This document shows, in pieces, positions 16,828-25,692 of a stretch of DNA of 64,000 nucleotides. A program made the position numbers and the translations under genes. Numbering within the stretch: position 1 is the first letter of the stretch; each line of letters begins with the position of its first letter. The stretch covers positions 5,023,501-5,087,500 of the forward strand of contig NZ_CP088149.1 in assembly GCF_002845275.2 (NCBI RefSeq), written 5' to 3'. The stretch comes from Pseudomonas sp. S06B 330 (GTDB lineage: Bacteria > Pseudomonadota > Gammaproteobacteria > Pseudomonadales > Pseudomonadaceae). A model generated the notes under the pieces. The model saw only the letters and a list, made by a program, of their open reading frames with translations. It had not been told where the DNA came from and ran no database searches.

Positions 16828-17274
16828 ATGAATGCTTTGAAAACGACCCTGGCCAGTCTGACCCTGGTCGCCATCACCCTTTCTGCTGCCGCTCACGCTG
16901 AAAGCAAACCCGAAGCCTTGATCTCACTGCCCTACGCCGATCTAAAGTGGCAGGTAGTGCCTAACACCAATGGCGCAGTGACTTACGCCAACACCGACGA
17001 GGACATCTTCGGCAACGGTGACTACTCGGCCTTTGTTACCTTCAAGGCGGGCACCGACAACGGCCTGCACACCCACAGCAAAAGCTTGCCGACCGTGGTC
17101 TTGAAAGGCACGTTCTATGCGGTCATTGATAAAGTGCGCACCGAGTTCCCGGCCGGCTCGTACTACAAGCTACCGGCTAATCGAGTGCATGAAAGCGGTT
17201 GCACTGCCGAAGCTGATTGCCTGTTGTTCCAATACCAGAGCGACAAATACGATCTGGTACCGGCCAAAAGCTGA
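16828..17274 (+). CDS. Secreted cupin-domain protein
   Basis: A 148-residue protein with a Sec signal peptide (MNALKTTLASLTLVAITLSAAAHA, cleavage likely before ESK). The mature part is a single cupin barrel with GLHTHSKSLPTVVLKGTFYAV (metal-ligand histidines of motif 1) and a second motif ending in PANRVHESGC. Two cysteines (in ESGCTAEADC) probably form a periplasmic disulfide. The ATG at 16828 with GAAGG upstream is preferred over an in-frame GTG nine bases earlier. Function unknown; a periplasmic binding or isomerase-like role is possible. Confidence 0.8.
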   Translation: MNALKTTLASLTLVAITLSAAAHAESKPEALISLPYADLKWQVVPNTNGAVTYANTDEDIFGNGDYSAFVTFKAGTDNGLHTHSKSLPTVVLKGTFYAVIDKVRTEFPAGSYYKLPANRVHESGCTAEADCLLFQYQSDKYDLVPAKS

Positions 17275-17322
17275 AGTTCTGAATGTCCTTCACGACACGG
17301 GCTTGTCCCGTGTCAGGCGCCT

Positions 17323-18489
17323 TCAGCCCAGCCCCGAACACACTAACAACGGCACCTTCTGGTCGTCATCGGTCAATGCACCATGATGACCACGCCATTG
17401 GCTGGGGTGTTTTTCCACCGCACTCCGAATAAGCCCGCCAGCGCCGGTGGGCACCACGATCAGGTCGCCAATTCGTGCTTCGGCCTGGCTCAATAGCACA
17501 TCACCAAACAGTCCTGCGGCAATTGCCTGAGACTTGCTCCAGACGTTGTAAGCATCCCCTAAGCGGTTCTGCCAACGCTCGTGTACACGGTCTTGCTGGT
17601 GCTCGTGGATGTACAGGTAACGTGCACGAATATCACCGGCAATCGCCCGCACTCCCTCCTGCAGAACTGGATCGAGGTCGAAATCACGCACCTGCTCGCT
17701 GTCTAGCGCCACCATGCCATGGTCGGCAATCACCATCAGTTGGACCCTTTCAGGCAGCACCTGAGCAATGGCACGGGCCAACTGATCGGCAATTTCCAAT
17801 TGTTTGATCCAGCCTTCTGAACCTGGGCCGAACAGATGGCCGGCAAAGTCCAGGTCGCCGAAATAAGCAAAGCAGAAGGCCGCCTCGGGCCTGTCCAACG
17901 CCGCTTTGATCAGTTCGGGATATGCCTCGTAGGCCGGTGCCGGAAGGATCTGCCCCGCCTTGTAGATAGCCTTGCTGAAGGCTGAATTGGCAAACCGTCC
18001 AAGCATGACCGTACTGATGGCTATGCCTTGCTTACTGGCCAGGCTCCAGGCATCGTCTGGCACGATGAAAGATTCTGGCGCCGGTGCAGCACCGGGTTCT
18101 GTCTCACTTTGCAATGCGGCGGTGGTCCACACCAACGGCGACAACTCGGTGTGTGGGTCCAGTGCAAAACTGCAGCCGACAATGCCATGGGCGCCACTGC
18201 CTAAGCCTGATGTAACCGAGGCCAGACTGGTGGCAGTGGTGGCCGGGAAGCCCACACGAAAATGTGCATCATCCTGCATCAACGAGGCGAGAAATGGCGC
18301 GTGCCTGGCGTAAGCCTGCAATAGGTTCCAGCCCAACCCGTCGATCAACAGCAGACAGGTCGCTGGTGAGCGATCAAACCGAAAACTGTTGCGAAAACCC
18401 TGGCCACCAAGACCGGAAAATATCGACTGGGTCAGATTCGCCAAGCCTGGCCAAGTCTCACCTAGCAACTGTGGGTCGTTCAGGGGCAT
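17323..18489 (-). CDS. Alkaline-phosphatase-superfamily phosphodiesterase/nucleotide pyrophosphatase
   Basis: A protein of about 388 residues of the type I phosphodiesterase family. Metal and nucleophile sites are visible: LLLIDGLGWNLL (Asp), GFPATTATSLASVTSG (Thr nucleophile), FGDLDFAGHLFGPGSEGW (Asp/His) and MVIADHGM (Asp-His). The C-terminus (EKHPSQWRGHHGALTDDDQKVPLLV) carries the last metal-binding His. There is no signal peptide, so it is probably cytosolic. The start is chosen by AAGGAG eight bases before the ATG at 18489; another ATG at 18495 is too close to that site. The substrate is unknown; it may be a nucleotide or phosphodiester. Confidence 0.8.
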   Translation of the reverse strand: MPLNDPQLLGETWPGLANLTQSIFSGLGGQGFRNSFRFDRSPATCLLLIDGLGWNLLQAYARHAPFLASLMQDDAHFRVGFPATTATSLASVTSGLGSGAHGIVGCSFALDPHTELSPLVWTTAALQSETEPGAAPAPESFIVPDDAWSLASKQGIAISTVMLGRFANSAFSKAIYKAGQILPAPAYEAYPELIKAALDRPEAAFCFAYFGDLDFAGHLFGPGSEGWIKQLEIADQLARAIAQVLPERVQLMVIADHGMVALDSEQVRDFDLDPVLQEGVRAIAGDIRARYLYIHEHQQDRVHERWQNRLGDAYNVWSKSQAIAAGLFGDVLLSQAEARIGDLIVVPTGAGGLIRSAVEKHPSQWRGHHGALTDDDQKVPLLVCSGLG

Positions 18490-18593
18490 TGCCATCTCTC
18501 CTTCCGTGGTCAAGTGCAAGCAACAGGTGTAGCACAGGCTGTGCGATCAGCGCACAGAAAAGCCGCCAAGGGGGTGTTCGCCGATTGACCAAG

Positions 18594-18609
18594 TTAACCA
18601 AACGGTACA
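18594..18609. promoter_or_regulatory. TTAACC-N4-GGTACA site upstream of the shikimate dehydrogenase
   Basis: This site resembles the PcaQ (LysR) consensus ATAACC-N4-GGTTAA and matches the site upstream of pcaH (29918-29933) at 11 of 16 positions. It also shares TAACCA-N4-GTAC with the site between quiC and the MFS gene (22302-22315, opposite strand). The binding factor, PcaQ-like or the local TetR protein, is inference. Confidence 0.45.
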
Positions 18610-18654
18610 TTTTCAATGGAAACCTATTTCCAAGAACAACAATGGAGTTTCCCC

Positions 18655-19515
18655 ATGAATCCGGCCCCCTCTTCCGGCATTCTCGCCGGGCTGATCGGCG
18701 CAGGCATCCAGGCCTCGCGTACCCCGGCATTGCATGAGCACGAAGGCCACGCCCAGGGTTTGAATTATCTGTACCGGCTGATCGATCTGGATCAACTGAA
18801 GCTCGATAGCAGCGCTTTGGAACAATTACTCACCGCCGCAGAGTCCATGGGTTTCACCGGCCTGAATATCACCTTCCCGTGTAAACAGGCGATCCTGCCG
18901 CTGCTTGATGAGTTGTCTCCTGAAGCCCGCGGCATTGGCGCAGTCAATACCGTGGTGCTCAAGGACGGCAAGCGCATCGGACATAACACTGACTGCCTGG
19001 GTTTCGCCGAAGGCTTTCGCCGTGGTCTGGTCGAAGCACCGCGGCGTCGGGTCGTACAGATGGGGGCCGGTGGTGCTGGCGCGGCTGTGGCCCATGCGAT
19101 GCTTGCGGAAGGGGTTGGTCAGTTGACTGTATTCGATGTCGAAGTGGCGCGGGCGCAGGCGCTGGTGGATAACCTCAATGCACATTTCAGTGGTGCCCTG
19201 GCGCGTGTCGGCCATGATTTGGCCTGCGCTCTGGGTGAAGCTGACGGGCTGGTCAACACCACGCCCATGGGCATGGCCAAACTGCCGGGCATGCCGGTGC
19301 CCAAGGCATTGCTCAGAGCCGATCTGTGGGTGGCAGAAATTGTCTATTTCCCGCTGGAAACCGAACTGTTGCGTGAAGCCCGGGCCCTGGGCTGCCGCAC
19401 GCTGGATGGTTCAAACATGGCCGTATTTCAGGCGGTGAAGGCGTTCGAATTGTTCAGCGGCCTAAAACCAGATGCAGTACGGATGCTTGCGCACTTCAAT
19501 CATATGGGCGGCTGA
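18655..19515 (+). CDS. Quinate/shikimate-type dehydrogenase (NAD+-dependent AroE homologue)
   Basis: A 286-residue shikimate dehydrogenase-family protein. It has the substrate motif SRTP (Ser21 on), catalytic Lys77 in NITFPCK and Asp113 in HNTD, and a Rossmann motif GAGGAGAA at 137-144. Strand beta-2 ends in FDVEVARAQAL: an Asp at 161 instead of the NRT motif of biosynthetic AroE points to NAD+ and to catabolic oxidation of shikimate or quinate. The neighbouring QuiC supports that. Start at 18655 has GGAG seven bases upstream; an in-frame ATG at 18616 lacks a ribosome-binding site. Confidence 0.85.
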   Translation: MNPAPSSGILAGLIGAGIQASRTPALHEHEGHAQGLNYLYRLIDLDQLKLDSSALEQLLTAAESMGFTGLNITFPCKQAILPLLDELSPEARGIGAVNTVVLKDGKRIGHNTDCLGFAEGFRRGLVEAPRRRVVQMGAGGAGAAVAHAMLAEGVGQLTVFDVEVARAQALVDNLNAHFSGALARVGHDLACALGEADGLVNTTPMGMAKLPGMPVPKALLRADLWVAEIVYFPLETELLREARALGCRTLDGSNMAVFQAVKAFELFSGLKPDAVRMLAHFNHMGG

Positions 19516-19535
19516 ACAGCCTCTAACTGACGTGT

Positions 19536-19566
19536 GTCGCCGCCGCAGCCTGACGGCAGCGGCGAC
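19536..19566. other. GC-rich hairpin between dehydrogenase and tetR genes
   Basis: Arms GTCGCCGC (19536-19543) and GCGGCGAC (19559-19566) lie between two convergent genes. There is no T-run. Possible weak bidirectional transcript end. Confidence 0.35.
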
Positions 19567-19576
19567 GACACCATGA

Positions 19577-20242
19577 TCAGGCCTGCAAGAACTTCAACAC
19601 CGACTCGCAAATCATCTCGCGGTGCCGCGCCTTGAGCGCCGCATCCTCGAAATCGACCTGAAAGATCTCGCCAAAGGTGTTGCGATTCGACACCCGATAG
19701 AAGCAGAACGAACTGATCAACAAGTGCACATCCAGCGCTTCTAGCCCCTGACGGAACACGCCTTCAGCCGCCCCGCGACGCAGAATCTCATCCAGCGCGG
19801 TAAGCACAGTCTTATTCATTGAGCGAATGGCCGAGGAGCGCTTTACGTACTCGCCGTGGTGCATGTTCTCGTTGCAAACGATACGCACGAAGTCGACGTT
19901 ACGGTCATGGTGGTCAAAGGTAAATTCCACCAACCGCCGAATGCCCTGGCGCGGTTCAAGCTCAGCCAGGTGCAGGCTGCTCTCGGTATTGCGGATATCA
20001 CCGTAGAGTTTCTCCAATACCTCGACGTACAACTGCTCCTTGCTGTTGAAGTAGTAGTAGATCATGCGCTTGGAGGTCTGGGTGCGCTCGGCGATGGCAT
20101 CCACCCGGGCACCTGCAAGCCCCTGCTGGACGAACTCGCTGATTGCCGCCTGAAGAATGTTCTCGCGGGTCTTTTCCGGGTTGTTCTTGCGACCCTTGCG
20201 CACCGTTTCAGGGGCAGCGCAGAGTGCTGGAGTAGTTGTCAT
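19577..20242 (-). CDS. TetR-family transcriptional regulator
   Basis: A 221-residue repressor. Its N-terminal helix-turn-helix is TRENILQAAISEFVQQGLAGARVDAIAERTQTSKRMIYYYFNSKEQLYVEVLEKLY (about residues 25-80). The C-terminal domain (MNKTVLTALDEILRRGAAEGVFRQGLEALDVHLLISSFCFYRVSNR) is of the kind found in TetR proteins controlling aromatic or quinate catabolism. It lies 77 bases downstream of quiC on the same strand and may be co-transcribed with it. It is a candidate repressor of the dehydrogenase, quiC and MFS genes, with 3-dehydroshikimate, shikimate or protocatechuate as a plausible ligand (inference). Confidence 0.88.
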   Translation of the reverse strand: MTTTPALCAAPETVRKGRKNNPEKTRENILQAAISEFVQQGLAGARVDAIAERTQTSKRMIYYYFNSKEQLYVEVLEKLYGDIRNTESSLHLAELEPRQGIRRLVEFTFDHHDRNVDFVRIVCNENMHHGEYVKRSSAIRSMNKTVLTALDEILRRGAAEGVFRQGLEALDVHLLISSFCFYRVSNRNTFGEIFQVDFEDAALKARHREMICESVLKFLQA

Positions 20243-20319
20243 ACGGGACTCGTGGCCAACGGTTAACCCGGTGATTATGAGCCCCGGGGGATAAGGAAGA
20301 AAGCCTGCCTGCCCCGCGG

Positions 20320-22224
20320 CTACAAACGGGCCTGCGCCGGAGCACCTGCACGCGCCTTGGCCATGGCCGCCAGACGTACCGCAACGTTGGCTGCACCATA
20401 ACCGCTGTAACCGTTACGCCGCTGCAAGACCTCGAAGAAAAAGCGCTCCTCGAATGGCTCGGTGTACACATGAAACAGCTCGCCACCTTGAGCATCACGG
20501 TCATAAAGCACGTTGTAGTAGGCCAGTTCGCTAAGGAACTCGTCGTTAAAATCAAAGCGTGCGGCCAGGTCGTCGTAATAGTTAAGCGGAATGTCGAGCA
20601 GGGCCACCCCAGACTCTTTGGCCTGCTTGACCGCCGCAAAGATGTCGTCGCACTCGAAGGCGATGTGATGCACGCCTGAGCCACGATAATGCGACAGCGC
20701 ATGGGCGATGGCTGTGTTGCGGTTTTCCGAAATGTTCAACGGCAGGCGAATCGAGCTGCAACGGCTACGCAGGGCGCGGCTCTTTACCAACCCATAGGGG
20801 TCTGGCAACACCACCTCGTCATCGGCAGTGAAGTCCAGCAGGCTTTTGTAAAACAGCGCCCAACTGTCCAGACCATCGGCCGGCAAGGCCAAGGCCATAT
20901 GATCAATGCGTTTGAGGCCCAGGCTGTTACCCGAGGTTTGCACTACGCTGAAATCGGTGTCGTAAATGGTCCGGCCTTCAGCGTCCTGATCAACCAGATA
21001 GATCAGGCTGCCATCCGGCGCACGCACCGCTGCCAATTCACGCTCGTTGGGCCCGACCAGACCACGGTAGGGCTGGCCATGGAATGCCACGGCGCGAGCC
21101 AGGGCCTGGGCGCTATCCTTGACCCGAATGGCCGTGGCACACAAGGACGGACCATGGCTTTCAAAAAAGTTGTGGGCAAAGGAATAGGGTTCAGCATTGA
21201 GAATCAGGTTGATATCACCCTGGCGCAACAAGCTGACATTCTTCGAACGGTGCGCGCCTGCACGGTTGAAGCCCAGGCGCTCCAGCCAATTTCCCAACTT
21301 GGCCCCGAGAGCATCGTCCACGGCGAACTCAAGAAACTCGATGCCGTCGTAGGCACTGGCCGCCGGAGGAGCGAACAACGCGTCATCCAATACCTGACCT
21401 TGCTGCTCCAGCCGTTGACGGGTTTTCTCCTCAAGGTACAGCAGCGAACGCAAGCCATCGGCGGCGTTGGCTCGTGGTGGCGCGGCGCGGAAACCATCGT
21501 TGAAAATTTCCAGTGATAACGGCCCGCGGTAACCGCTGGCCAGAATCGGCGCTAAAAAGCCTGCGAGGTCGAATTCACCCTGCCCTGGGAAGCAGCGAAA
21601 GTGCCGGCTCCATTCCAGCACATCCATGGCCAGCAGCGGCGCATCAGCCATCTGCACGAAGAAGATCTTGTCGCCTGGAACTTGAGCGATAGCGCGCGGA
21701 TCGCCTTTAAGTGACAAGGTATGAAAACTATCGAGGATCATCCCAAGATTTGGATGATCTGCCGCCTGGACGATATCCCAGACCTGTTCCCAGGTGTTGA
21801 CATGCCGCCCCCAGGCCAACGCCTCGTAACCGATGCGCAAATCGCGCGCCCCAGCGCGCTCGGCCAGCAAGCGCAGATCGTCGACCAGCACCTGGCGCTC
21901 ACCCAGCGAGTCAACTGCGACGTTACTGCACACCAGCACCAGATCGGTGCCCAGCTCCTGCATCAAGTCGAACTTGCGCTCGGCACGATCGAGGTTGCGC
22001 GCCAGGCGATCACGACGGCAGCCTTCGAAGTCGCGGAACGGCTGAAACAGTGTGATTGCCAGCCCTAGGTCGGCGCAGCGTTGGCGAATTTCTCGCGGGC
22101 TGCCGGCGTAGTAAAGAAGGTCATTCTCAAAGATCTCGACCCCATCGAAGCCCGCCGCAGCAATGGCTTCGAGTTTTTCAGGCAAGGTACCGCTCAAGGA
22201 CACAGTGGCAATCGAACGCTGCAT
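20320..22224 (-). CDS. quiC: 3-Dehydroshikimate dehydratase QuiC, fused to an HPPD-like VOC domain
   Basis: A 634-residue two-domain protein. Residues 1-270 form a TIM-barrel sugar-phosphate-isomerase-like dehydratase with the metal ligands Glu134, Asp165, Gln191 and Glu239, which match the known bacterial QuiC1 enzyme that converts 3-dehydroshikimate to protocatechuate. Residues 290-634 resemble 4-hydroxyphenylpyruvate dioxygenase, with the His442, His520 and Glu598 iron triad still present. The fusion is known in Pseudomonas. The start at 22224 (MQRSIATVSLSG) is where the family begins; an upstream in-frame ATG at 22293 adds a non-homologous segment. Product feeds PcaHG at 28.5-29.8 kb. Confidence 0.93.
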   Translation of the reverse strand: MQRSIATVSLSGTLPEKLEAIAAAGFDGVEIFENDLLYYAGSPREIRQRCADLGLAITLFQPFRDFEGCRRDRLARNLDRAERKFDLMQELGTDLVLVCSNVAVDSLGERQVLVDDLRLLAERAGARDLRIGYEALAWGRHVNTWEQVWDIVQAADHPNLGMILDSFHTLSLKGDPRAIAQVPGDKIFFVQMADAPLLAMDVLEWSRHFRCFPGQGEFDLAGFLAPILASGYRGPLSLEIFNDGFRAAPPRANAADGLRSLLYLEEKTRQRLEQQGQVLDDALFAPPAASAYDGIEFLEFAVDDALGAKLGNWLERLGFNRAGAHRSKNVSLLRQGDINLILNAEPYSFAHNFFESHGPSLCATAIRVKDSAQALARAVAFHGQPYRGLVGPNERELAAVRAPDGSLIYLVDQDAEGRTIYDTDFSVVQTSGNSLGLKRIDHMALALPADGLDSWALFYKSLLDFTADDEVVLPDPYGLVKSRALRSRCSSIRLPLNISENRNTAIAHALSHYRGSGVHHIAFECDDIFAAVKQAKESGVALLDIPLNYYDDLAARFDFNDEFLSELAYYNVLYDRDAQGGELFHVYTEPFEERFFFEVLQRRNGYSGYGAANVAVRLAAMAKARAGAPAQARL

Positions 22225-22301
22225 TTTTATGGCTCCGATGGGCAGGCAAAACCCGGATGCTGCGATTATTGGCGGTGAACACTTTTTGCTCAATTAAAAA
22301 G

Positions 22302-22317
22302 GTACTAACTGGTTAGT
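22302..22317. promoter_or_regulatory. Operator-like ACTAAC-TG-GTTAGT between quiC and the MFS gene
   Basis: Perfect 6-base arms with a 2-base centre (22304-22317), 80 bases upstream of quiC and 211 bases upstream of the MFS start. The shape fits a TetR operator. Its GTAC-N4-TGGTTA core (22302-22315) recurs inverted upstream of the dehydrogenase. The rest of the 303-base gap 22225-22527 shows no gene. Confidence 0.5.
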
Positions 22318-22527
22318 TTTGTGTTCGATTATCGCCCATAATAGCGTTCAACGAATTGACCCTTTTTTGACCACAGGCGCACCATTTCGACACGGGGCAG
22401 TGTTGCTCGTCGAGTCAAAAGCTCCTCGACCCCTGCCGATTCAATCGACCGCCAAGCACCCCGGCGTCCTTAGCGTTGCGTCACCCAAGGCTTGACCCAT
22501 AAACATAAAAATACGGGTAACCCTCCC

Positions 22528-23868
22528 ATGATCCATTCGCACAGCACCCGCATTGCCCAGCCGCTGGCCAGTACTCCGCACGCTGGCATTGGCGACAAGA
22601 TCCGTGGCGCCATGGCTGTCGGCAAGACCCGTTGGGTCATGCTTGCCCTGGTGTTCTTCGCCACCACCTTGAACTACATCGACCGCGCCGCACTAGGCGT
22701 CATGCAGCCGATCCTGGCCAAGGAAATGAGCTGGACGGCGATGGATTACGCCAACATCAACTTCTGGTTTCAGGTCGGCTATGCCATCGGCTTCGTCCTC
22801 CAGGGCCGGTTGATCGACCGTATCGGCGTCAAGCGCGTGTTCTTCTGCGCGGTGCTGCTCTGGAGTCTGGCCACCGGCGCCCATGGTCTGGCGACTTCAG
22901 CCGTTGGCTTCATGGTCTGCCGATTCATCCTCGGCCTGACCGAAGCGGCCAACTACCCTGCCTGCGTCAAGACTACTCGGCTGTGGTTCCCGGCAGGCGA
23001 ACGCGCAGTCGCTACCGGCATCTTCAATGCCGGCACCAACGTCGGAGCTATGTTTACCCCCATGCTGTTGCCACTGATCCTCACCGTCTGGGGTTGGCAG
23101 GCCGCGTTCATGGGCATGGGCTTTCTGGGCCTGGTGTGGGTCGTCTTCTGGGGCCTGAAGTATTTCAATCCGGAAGACCATCCCACGGTCAGCAAAGCAG
23201 AACTGGCCTATGTGCAGAGCGAGAAGGAGCCAGAGCAGGCCCGCGTGCCCTTCTCACGTATCCTGCGCATGCGCGGCACCTGGGCCTTCGCCTTGGCCTA
23301 TTCGATGACCGCGCCGGTGTTCTGGTTCTACCTGTACTGGCTGCCACCGTTTCTCAATCAGCAATACAGCCTGGGTATCAGCGTGACTCAAATGGGCATC
23401 CCGCTGATCGTCATCTACCTCAGTGCTGACTTCGGCAGCGTCGGCGGCGGCATACTTTCGTCGTTTCTGATCGGCCGTGGCATGGCGCCGGTCAAGGCTC
23501 GCCTGCTGTCGATGCTGCTGTTTGCATTGACCATCATCAGCGTGATCTTTGCCGCAGGCGCCAGCAGTTTATGGATCGCCGTGCTGGCCATTTCCCTGGC
23601 GATCGCCGCGCACCAGGCCTGGACCGCCAACATCTGGAGCCTTGTGATGGACTACACCCCCAAGCACATGATGAGCACGGTGTTCGGTTTTGGCGGCATG
23701 TGCGCCGCCATCGGCGGGATGTTCATGACCCAGTTGGTCGGCTACATCCTCACTACGACTAACAACAACTACACCTTGCTGTTCACCATGATCCCGGCCA
23801 TGTATTTCATCGCCCTGATCTGGATGTACTTGATGGCTCCACGCAAGGTGCCGAAAGTCGAAGCCTAA
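22528..23868 (+). CDS. MFS transporter, anion:cation symporter (ExuT/aromatic acid) type
   Basis: A 446-residue carrier with about twelve helices. It has the ACS-family start RWVMLALVFFATTLNYIDRAALGVMQPILAKEM, the loop motif GRLIDRIGVKRVF and RFILGLTEAANYPACVKTTRLWFP. These transporters import organic acids such as hexuronates, galactarate or hydroxylated ring acids. Divergent from quiC and inside the dehydrogenase/quiC island, it is a good candidate shikimate, quinate or 3-dehydroshikimate importer (inference). Start at 22528 (ATG) is used; a TTG at 22492 is in frame. It overlaps the convergent EamA gene by 4 bases at the 3' end. Confidence 0.87.
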   Translation: MIHSHSTRIAQPLASTPHAGIGDKIRGAMAVGKTRWVMLALVFFATTLNYIDRAALGVMQPILAKEMSWTAMDYANINFWFQVGYAIGFVLQGRLIDRIGVKRVFFCAVLLWSLATGAHGLATSAVGFMVCRFILGLTEAANYPACVKTTRLWFPAGERAVATGIFNAGTNVGAMFTPMLLPLILTVWGWQAAFMGMGFLGLVWVVFWGLKYFNPEDHPTVSKAELAYVQSEKEPEQARVPFSRILRMRGTWAFALAYSMTAPVFWFYLYWLPPFLNQQYSLGISVTQMGIPLIVIYLSADFGSVGGGILSSFLIGRGMAPVKARLLSMLLFALTIISVIFAAGASSLWIAVLAISLAIAAHQAWTANIWSLVMDYTPKHMMSTVFGFGGMCAAIGGMFMTQLVGYILTTTNNNYTLLFTMIPAMYFIALIWMYLMAPRKVPKVEA

Positions 23869-24743
23869 CGACGCCGCTGCAACCAGGCGGCACCCAGACC
23901 GCTCAGGCAGATCAAGGCAATACCGACCAGCCCGGCCATGTCCGGGCTGTGTCCGAACAGCACCAAGCCAAGTATCCCGGCAAACACGATCTGACAGTAA
24001 CTGAACGGCGCCAGCATGGCCGGTGGCGCATGGCGGAAAGCCTGGGTCAGGAACAGGTGTGCGGTCATCCCACAGGTACCCAGCGCTACGGCCATCAGGC
24101 CATGCACCAAGCTTGGGATCTGCCAGAACATCGGTACGACGGCACTCATCACCAGGGTGTTGAGTACACCGGTGAAGAAGTTACTGGTGGTCGGGCTGTC
24201 GATACCGCTGAGCTTACGGGTAAGCAACTGGTAGAAACAAAAACACAGCGCGGAACCGAATGGCAGCAGCACGGCTGGAGTGAACAACGCACCGCCAGGA
24301 TGGATGATCACCGTCACCCCAACAAAACTGACCAATACCGCCACCCACTGACCACGGGTCACTTTCTCCCCCAGCAGCGGCAACGACAGCGCCGTCACCA
24401 GCAACGGCGCAAGGAAGTTGACCGCCGTCGCCTCGGCCAGCGGAATATATTGCAAGGCCGTGGTGAACAGCAGGCTGGTTCCCAGCAGACAGAGTGCGCG
24501 CAACGCCTGCAGTCCTGGCCGACGAGTGCGCAATACGCGTAATCCGGACTGCGGCAGGAAGATCGCCATCATCAACAGGGTGTGCACCAAATAGCGCGCC
24601 CACACGACCCAAAGAATCGGATAAAAGCCGGCCAGGTATTTGGACAGAGCGTCATGGCTGGCAAACAGGAACGTCGCCAGCACCACCAGCAAAATGCCCC
24701 GCAGTGGCTGGCTGGCATCGTTGAGTGCGGTGGGACGGGGCAT
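23865..24743 (-). CDS. EamA/DMT-family permease
   Basis: A 292-residue protein with ten hydrophobic helices arranged as two EamA repeats (RGILLVVLATFLFASHDALSKYLAGFYPILWVVWARY in the first; TPAVLLPFGSALCFCFYQLLTRKL in the second). DMT permeases export or exchange metabolites. It is 16 bases downstream of the isomerase-like gene and shares its transcript, so it may move a substrate or intermediate of that pathway. Start at 24743 gives the family N-terminus; an in-frame ATG at 24836 would overlap the upstream gene by 77 bases. Confidence 0.85.
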   Translation of the reverse strand: MPRPTALNDASQPLRGILLVVLATFLFASHDALSKYLAGFYPILWVVWARYLVHTLLMMAIFLPQSGLRVLRTRRPGLQALRALCLLGTSLLFTTALQYIPLAEATAVNFLAPLLVTALSLPLLGEKVTRGQWVAVLVSFVGVTVIIHPGGALFTPAVLLPFGSALCFCFYQLLTRKLSGIDSPTTSNFFTGVLNTLVMSAVVPMFWQIPSLVHGLMAVALGTCGMTAHLFLTQAFRHAPPAMLAPFSYCQIVFAGILGLVLFGHSPDMAGLVGIALICLSGLGAAWLQRRR

Positions 24744-24759
24744 GAGATCGGCTCGTAGG

Positions 24760-25575
24760 TTAATGCTGCAAGAGCAGCTGTTGGGTCTTGTCCAGGGCCA
24801 TCTGTGCCCGCTGCAAGGCGCTAACACCCTGTTCATACAATTGCCGGGTAGGAATCTCCAGGCTTAAGGGAATCGACGACGGCAAACTGCGTAGCAGCCC
24901 TACCAAATCGCAATCACCGTCACCAGGGAAACGCCGCTCATTACGGGCTTGCCGCAAGATATCGGCCATGTCGTCAGGGCGGGGACCGGCGACATCGCAC
25001 AGCTGAGCATAACGCAGACGCGACCGAGCAACCTTGCCAAGGTCCTCCAGAGACGATGCCGAGCGGTCGAAATGGAAGGCATCGACCAGCACGCAGCCGT
25101 TGCCACGCCCGGCTTGCTCGACAATACGTAACGCCTGCGTGAGGTTCTTTGCATCGGTCCAGGGCATGAACTCCAGATGCGGATGCAAACTGTACTGGCC
25201 TGCCAGATCGCAGAGGGCCGCGAAGTTTTCCGTCAGGCGTTGTTCATCGGCATCGTTGCCGGCCACCAGCAGTTCACTGGCACCGAACTCGGCGCCCACG
25301 GCCAGTAGGGGCTCAAAGTCGGCCACACAGGTTTCAGGCTTGAGCCGCAGGATCTCCACATCCAGTACCTGGATGCCGGTGTCGCGCAAACGCGCGGCAG
25401 TCTGGCGACGTAGTCCGGCATCCGCGACCAGCGGGAAGTGATGTTCCTCTGGCGTCGCCGGTTCCAGGCGCAGTCCGACGTGGCTATAACCTGCCCGGGC
25501 GGCGACTTCGATCATCTCCACCGGCGACAGCTCAAGTACTGTCAGGGCAGCGAGGGACATCACACGTTGGCTCAT
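24760..25575 (-). CDS. TIM-barrel sugar phosphate isomerase/epimerase-like protein
   Basis: A 271-residue protein of the xylose isomerase-like/AP endonuclease 2 superfamily. Probable metal ligands are the Glu in HPHLEFMPWTD, the Asp in VLVDAFHFDRS, the Gln/Asp in YAQLCDVAG and the Glu near the C-terminus in IPLSLEIPTRQ. The same fold forms the QuiC dehydratase domain, but this protein lacks the C-terminal HPPD half. It could be a second dehydroshikimate dehydratase-like enzyme, or an isomerase/epimerase acting on a ring acid; the sequence does not decide. First gene of a two-gene unit with the EamA permease. Confidence 0.82.
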   Translation of the reverse strand: MSQRVMSLAALTVLELSPVEMIEVAARAGYSHVGLRLEPATPEEHHFPLVADAGLRRQTAARLRDTGIQVLDVEILRLKPETCVADFEPLLAVGAEFGASELLVAGNDADEQRLTENFAALCDLAGQYSLHPHLEFMPWTDAKNLTQALRIVEQAGRGNGCVLVDAFHFDRSASSLEDLGKVARSRLRYAQLCDVAGPRPDDMADILRQARNERRFPGDGDCDLVGLLRSLPSSIPLSLEIPTRQLYEQGVSALQRAQMALDKTQQLLLQH

Positions 25576-25582
25576 TATTGTT
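25575..25582 (-). promoter_or_regulatory. AACAATAA motif at the isomerase start codon, candidate Hfq/Crc site
   Basis: The AANAANAA motif overlaps the A of the start codon (AACAATAATG on the minus strand). This is a typical position for Hfq/Crc translational repression of catabolic genes in Pseudomonas. Role inferred. Confidence 0.45.
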
Positions 25583-25608
25583 ATCTCGGAAGTGGGTCTT
25601 GAAATATT

Positions 25609-25623
25609 TAGAACCCAGTTCCA
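25609..25623. promoter_or_regulatory. IclR-type operator TAGAACCCAGTTCCA
   Basis: This matches the TGGAA-N5-TTCCA layout of IclR-family operators (one base off in one arm) and agrees with the site at 26594-26608 (opposite strand) at 12 of 15 positions. It lies 34 bases upstream of the isomerase start, where a repressor would overlap the promoter. Confidence 0.55.
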
Positions 25624-25637
25624 ATTTCAATGCAAGC

Positions 25638-25667
25638 AAAAAAACAGCCTGTCTTGGCTGCTTTTTT
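25638..25667 (-). terminator. Terminator downstream of the iclR gene
   Basis: Stem CAGCC/GGCTG (25645-25649 and 25656-25660) flanked by an A-tract and a T-tract. On the minus strand it ends in seven Ts, 25 bases after the iclR stop. The symmetric tracts would allow termination in both directions. Confidence 0.75.
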
Positions 25668-25692
25668 GTGAAAGCTGGAACCTAAGATGGTT